From assembly GCF_954871325.1 (NCBI RefSeq), contig NC_088779.1, forward strand, positions 3,226,846-3,290,845: 64,000 bases of DNA, in the 5' to 3' direction. This DNA is from Gordionus sp. m RMFG-2023 (lineage: Eukaryota > Nematomorpha > Gordioida > Chordodea > Parachordodidae). Made by a program: the position numbers and the translations under genes. Under the pieces are notes generated by a model. The model was not told the origin of the DNA, searched no databases, and worked only from the letters and a program-made list of their open reading frames with translations. Shown piece after piece: positions 62,401 to 64,000 of the stretch; the first letter of the stretch is position 1; the number at the start of each line of letters is the position of its first letter.

Positions 62401-63120
62401 TCGACTAAGCCACACATACTAATGTTGTTAAACGGCTAAATTTGAGCCGATTTTTAAAAACGGTAAACTCAATATTTAAGCCAGGAAAAATATTGGCCAA
62501 GTCTCGAGATTACGCTAATTGATGTCTAGACCTTTGTGTCATCTATGAGTAAAATTTTTAGGCTCGAGTAATATTATACTGAACAAATTATTGAGTTAGC
62601 CGTTTTTAAAAATCGGCTCGAATCTAGCCGTTTAACAACACTAGTTACGTGGCTTAACGGGAGGGGGGGGGGTGATATATACCAGATCGGACTCGATCAC
62701 GTGATTCCATCAGTATACATTAAAACTTTGCTTTTTTTAAAAAAATATGTAAATTATTATTATTCCCAATATCTGTGGTATCACCCGATACATTTTTTTA
62801 GTATATGCAAGTTGTAAGAGTACATCTCGGATTCTTATTAAATTTACTTACCCGCGAATTTCGGGTGTTTATAAGTGAGTTAGTAATGATATTTTAAAAA
62901 ACGATTAAAAACACGATTTAAAAAAAAACATGTTTTTTGAAAAAAAGATTATTCATTCTTAAGTGAATAAAAAAACTTTTTGTAATATAAGTATATATGA
63001 ATGGGAAGGTAAAAAAAAACATACCTAGGAAGTCCACCGAAATCCCATTCTGCGCAGATATAGGGACCTGGTCGTAAGATCACGAACAATCCCAATTGTT
63101 GAGCCGTCATCAAAAATCTC
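45961..63120 (-). CDS. Beta-galactosidase, glycoside hydrolase family 35 (GLB1/GLB1L type), 5' end off window
   Basis: Exons right to left: 63120-63025, 59465-59270, 59045-58895, 57581-57432, 57068-56925, 55655-55554, 55422-55372, (52201-52168 tentative), 51994-51818, 50672-50588, 49628-49514, 48448-48388, 48038-47933, 47306-47190 and 46035-45961. Phases agree at all junctions except around the tentative exon. The enzyme removes terminal beta-galactose, usually in lysosomes or outside the cell. Landmarks: [17 protein letters not shown]; the proton-donor Glu in IIAWQIENE; the nucleophile Glu in [69 protein letters not shown] (jelly-roll domain); [20 protein letters not shown]; and the C-terminal [18 protein letters not shown] before TGA. 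The start, signal peptide and first barrel strands lie right of 64000 or were not found in 63121-64000. Orthology within GLB1, GLB1L, GLB1L2 and GLB1L3 is not resolved. Confidence 0.93.
46133..46400 (+). mobile_element. LINE 3' UTR-like tail
   Basis: The sequence contains the stretch GATGTCAGGAAGGGCATCCG at 46274-46293 followed by GTTGTAAAAACC, a tail seen in RTE-like LINEs and their SINEs in many animals. It ends in a GAAGAAGATT-type run. It lies between the last two exons of the beta-galactosidase gene. Confidence 0.5.
46899..46932. repeat. (TTTC)n microsatellite
   Basis: Seven or eight units directly left of a family A MITE. Confidence 0.88.
46942..47101. mobile_element. Family A MITE, full-length copy
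   Basis: TA|GTGTTGTAAAACGGCTCG at the left and CGAGCCGTTTTACAACAC|TA at the right, 160 bp. The two ends are nearly perfect inverted repeats. It lies 89 bp from a beta-galactosidase exon. Confidence 0.88.
47366..47408. repeat. (GAAA)n microsatellite
   Basis: About ten perfect units, 60 bp right of a beta-galactosidase exon start. Confidence 0.9.
47476..47700. mobile_element. Family D foldback, copy 2
   Basis: TAGATTTGGAGTGCTCCACT with ACGCAAATGTTAA at the left; AATGTCTAGTGGAGCACTTT at the right. It lies in a beta-galactosidase intron. Confidence 0.75.
48188..48343. repeat. GC-rich palindrome element with CAGAGAC ends
   Basis: CAGAGACGAACAGAAGTGCC at the left and GGGCCTGCAGGTCTCT at the right; the centre has CCGGCCCGGG and CCCGGGCCGGGC. 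Confidence 0.72.
50776..51565. mobile_element. Family A MITE enlarged to about 790 bp
   Basis: TA|GCGTTGTCAAACGGCTCG start and CCGTTTACCAACGC|TA end match family A. The centre is much longer than usual and includes a self-like piece (CTATGAGCAAAATCTC, 51233-51248). Confidence 0.6.
52168..52201 (-). CDS. Tentative 34-base GH35 exon using a GC donor
   Basis: The acceptor GTTTTCTTAG| is good. In phase 1 it reads [11 protein letters not shown] and then must leave before a TAG; the only fit is a donor GCCATA, giving phase 2. That matches the acceptor at 51994 and yields ...[16 protein letters not shown], where relatives have ...LWDALKYLGEPI.SE....ENL. A strong GTAAGT lies ten bases further but would include the stop. 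This is inference only. Confidence 0.35.
52388..52445 (-). mobile_element. tRNA-like fragment
   Basis: The minus strand has GTTGGTGCATGCTTAAAGCA, a CTTTGAAAC loop-like piece and GGTTCGACTTT (B-box-like). The acceptor arm is not recognisable. Confidence 0.35.
52490..53712. mobile_element. 1.2-kb foldback element
   Basis: The left arm (about 52520-52960: GGTTGAAGGGTAATTATTTA, GAGAAAAAGAGGTAAAATTG, ATCAAAATTTAAATTTGTGA) is repeated inverted in the right arm (about 53270-53700: TAACTAATTACCCCTCAACC, CAATTTTACCTCTTTTTCTT, CATAAATTTAAATTTTGG). Arms exceed 400 bp. It lies in the beta-galactosidase intron where an exon junction is unresolved. Confidence 0.8.
56318..56545. repeat. GC-rich palindrome element with CAGAGACC ends
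   Basis: CAGAGACCAGGAAGCCCGG at the left; GGTACCTCTGCAGGTCTA at the right. It lies between two beta-galactosidase exons. Confidence 0.68.
56648..56779. mobile_element. Small MITE with repeated GTAACG words
   Basis: TAGTGCTGTAAAGTAACG at the left and CGTTTAACGGCACTA at the right. GTAACG/CGTTAC occurs many times inside. A related fragment is at about 2697-2735. Confidence 0.65.
57130..57268. mobile_element. Fragment related to the 7.1-8.0 kb element
   Basis: The words CCCGAATTTTTAAACCCGGG, GTTCAATCGCGTTCAGTGAA and TATTGTTTAAAATTATATAA repeat the order seen at 7.2 kb; only the left arm is present. Confidence 0.6.
57325..57380 (+). mobile_element. tRNA-Asp-like fragment
   Basis: TCCGGTGGTTAAATGGCCGC is followed by CCTGTCACG, which looks like an Asp (GTC) anticodon loop, and then a poor B box (GAGTTTTCGCC). 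A SINE head or tRNA pseudogene is likely. Confidence 0.4.
57432..57581 (-). CDS. GH35 exon with the catalytic nucleophile ([12 protein letters not shown])
   Basis: A 150-base exon in phase 1 at both ends. It encodes [14 protein letters not shown]..., then [17 protein letters not shown], where Glu of A-E-Y-W is the family 35 nucleophile, and ends SPHKTFKTD. The next exon at 57068 starts [19 protein letters not shown], as in relatives. Confidence 0.93.
57629..57672. repeat. (TTTC)n imperfect microsatellite
   Basis: TTTC units with a few changes, in a beta-galactosidase intron. Confidence 0.8.
59270..59465 (-). CDS. GH35 exon with the catalytic proton donor (QIENE)
   Basis: The acceptor AACCCAG| joins in phase to the preceding exon to give [18 protein letters not shown]. 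The exon ends ...[23 protein letters not shown] at |GTTTTT, split here only by the donor. The second Glu of I-E-N-E is the acid/base of family 35. The usual Y-G after it is replaced by L-A, which is uncommon. Confidence 0.93.
59865..60068. mobile_element. Family A MITE, full-length copy
   Basis: TA|GTGTTGTTAAATGAGCCG start; CAAAACAACAC end followed by TTA. Inner TTCCTTCTACGAACAAAACC marks the loop region. Confidence 0.8.
60112..60305. mobile_element. Family A MITE, full-length copy
   Basis: TA|GTGTTGTTAAAATGCTTC start; GAGTTAGCAACAC|TA end. It lies 43 bp right of another copy. Confidence 0.82.
60557..60724. mobile_element. Family A MITE, full-length copy
   Basis: GTATTGTAAAACGGCTG start; GCCGTTTAACAACAT end. 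It is the third copy within 0.9 kb. Confidence 0.78.
62346..62416 (-). mobile_element. tRNA-like fragment with perfect B box
   Basis: The minus strand reads GTGTGGCTTAGTCGATTCAG and later GGTTCGAATCC, a perfect B box. The 5' and 3' ends do not pair, so a functional tRNA is unlikely. It abuts a family A MITE. Confidence 0.45.
62422..62641. mobile_element. Family A MITE, longest simple copy
   Basis: TA|ATGTTGTTAAACGGCTAA start; TAGCCGTTTAACAACAC|TA end, 220 bp, with AACGGTAAACTCAATATT and ATTGAGTTAGCCGTTT arms. Confidence 0.85.
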
Positions 63121-64000
63121 CTGATTATTTAAATCAATATTAGAAGAAAAAAAAATGATTTGTATGAAGGAAAAAAAATATATAATTGTCTTAATTAAAT
63201 ATAAATAAATTATTTTCTAAGTTAATATTTTTAAGAAATATCAATATATATCATCGGTCTAGAATTGGAGTGCTCCACTTGTGCAAATGTTTAGAATGAG
63301 AAAATCAACATTAAAGTTTAAAACAAAATATAGAAAATTTTGACAATAACTTTGGCAAATATTAATATTATTTAATATAATTTTTATTTATATATATATA
63401 TATTGGGAATAAATAAGTTATCATTCACTTCTAGCACAAAAATTTTGAATGTTTAAAATGAGAAAATCAAAATTAAAGTTTAAAATAAAATATAGGAAAA
63501 AGTTATTGATCAATTTTGACAATAACTTTGGCAAAAATTAATATTTTTTAATCTAGTTTGTATTTTTATATGTATTGGGAATAAATAAATTATTATCCAT
63601 TTATAACTTAAAAATTTTGGAAATGTCAAGTGGAGCACTCCAATTCTAGATCAACAATATATATAAACCATTTATTAAAAAATTAATGAGGGCAATGGGT
63701 GAGGCTCTAACACTCAATCTAAATCAAATTAGATCACCATAAATTTTATTTTCATAAATCTGACATTTTTTAACATAAATTTTTTGATAAAACTTTAATT
63801 TACAAATCTTATAGAGGTTTATATCCCCTTATATATTGAGGAGTATAATCAATATAAATTGTATCAATAAATATTAAGGATATTTTAAATTTTAGTAAAA
63901 TAAGTATATGCAAATCAGTGTTGTTTAAGTGGCTAAAATAAGTATATGCCCATCAGTGTTGTTGAAGTGGCATACTACTTTTTCCAGTAGCTATTGCTTT
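63121..64000 (-). other. Right edge: intron upstream of first visible beta-galactosidase exon
   Basis: A family D foldback and a doubled TCAGTGTTGTT word (63916, 63956) are seen. No upstream beta-galactosidase exon was found. Confidence 0.6.
63251..63655. mobile_element. Family D foldback, copy 3 with inner duplication
   Basis: AGAATTGGAGTGCTCCACTT at the left and AAGTGGAGCACTCCAATTCT at the right. The inside repeats the stretch with ATGAGAAAATCAA and TTTTGACAATAACTTTGGCA twice. Confidence 0.78.

Larger units (their letters stand above)
59466..63024 (-). other. Beta-galactosidase intron rich in family A MITEs (3.6 kb)
   Basis: Four family A copies and a tRNA-like fragment lie here. A phase-compatible join (SWLLTDPD) shows that no exon is missing. 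61.0-62.3 kb holds two similar AT-rich segments (around TAATAGGAGCTGGCTTTAAT at 61757 and 62088) but no coding. Confidence 0.75.

Overview
This is a eukaryotic, strongly AT-rich window with low gene density, split genes and many repeats. Protein similarity suggests an invertebrate-like or other non-vertebrate holozoan genome, but nothing in the sequence fixes the lineage. Introns range from 39-43 nt to about 11.6 kb. No bacterial-style operon, CRISPR array or rRNA gene is visible. All gene models below were built by hand from open frames, GT/GC...AG boundaries, phase agreement and remembered family sequences. No search was run.

Layout: (1) about 0.3-24.1 kb, minus strand: a multi-exon gene for a glycoside hydrolase family 20 / hexosaminidase D-like TIM-barrel protein. 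Its 3' end runs off the left edge. The motif that should carry the catalytic Asp-Glu pair looks replaced. One intron of about 11.6 kb holds a fossil Ty3/Gypsy pol fragment and several foldback elements. (2) 27.8-28.8 kb, minus strand: the 5' part of an ankyrin-repeat gene with two 43-nt introns, one of them GC-AG. It may continue to an exon at 24.84-24.90 kb, and its relation to gene 1 is unresolved. (3) 28.8-35.9 kb: gene-free spacer between divergent genes, with a 1.6-kb terminal-inverted-repeat element and a LINE fragment. (4) 35.9-43.1 kb, plus strand: a complete six-exon U2AF1 (U2 snRNP auxiliary factor small subunit) gene, 340 codons, with a 39-nt first intron. (5) 43.1-46.0 kb: gene-free spacer between convergent genes. 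(6) 46.0-63.1 kb, minus strand: a family 35 beta-galactosidase (GLB1/GLB1L type) with both catalytic glutamates. At least 14 exons are recognised, and the N-terminal exons lie beyond the right edge.

The rest is mostly repeats. The main families are: a TA-flanked palindromic MITE with ends like GTGTTGTTAAACGGCTC (about 15 copies); a GC-rich element full of CCCGGGCC-type palindromes, some copies bounded by CAGAGAC...GTCTCT; a roughly 0.3-kb MITE with CTAGACTGACGATGCA ends (3 copies); a GTGCTCCACTTG-type foldback (3 copies); hAT-like and other foldbacks; LINE fragments; tRNA-like SINE heads; and AAGA/TTTC microsatellites.

The four genes have no obvious joint pathway. Two encode sugar-hydrolase folds, one a core splicing factor and one an ankyrin protein. 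The points most worth a second look are the mini-introns and GC-AG introns, a 42-nt in-frame exonic intron candidate, the apparent loss of the GH20 catalytic pair, and the dense palindromic MITE family.
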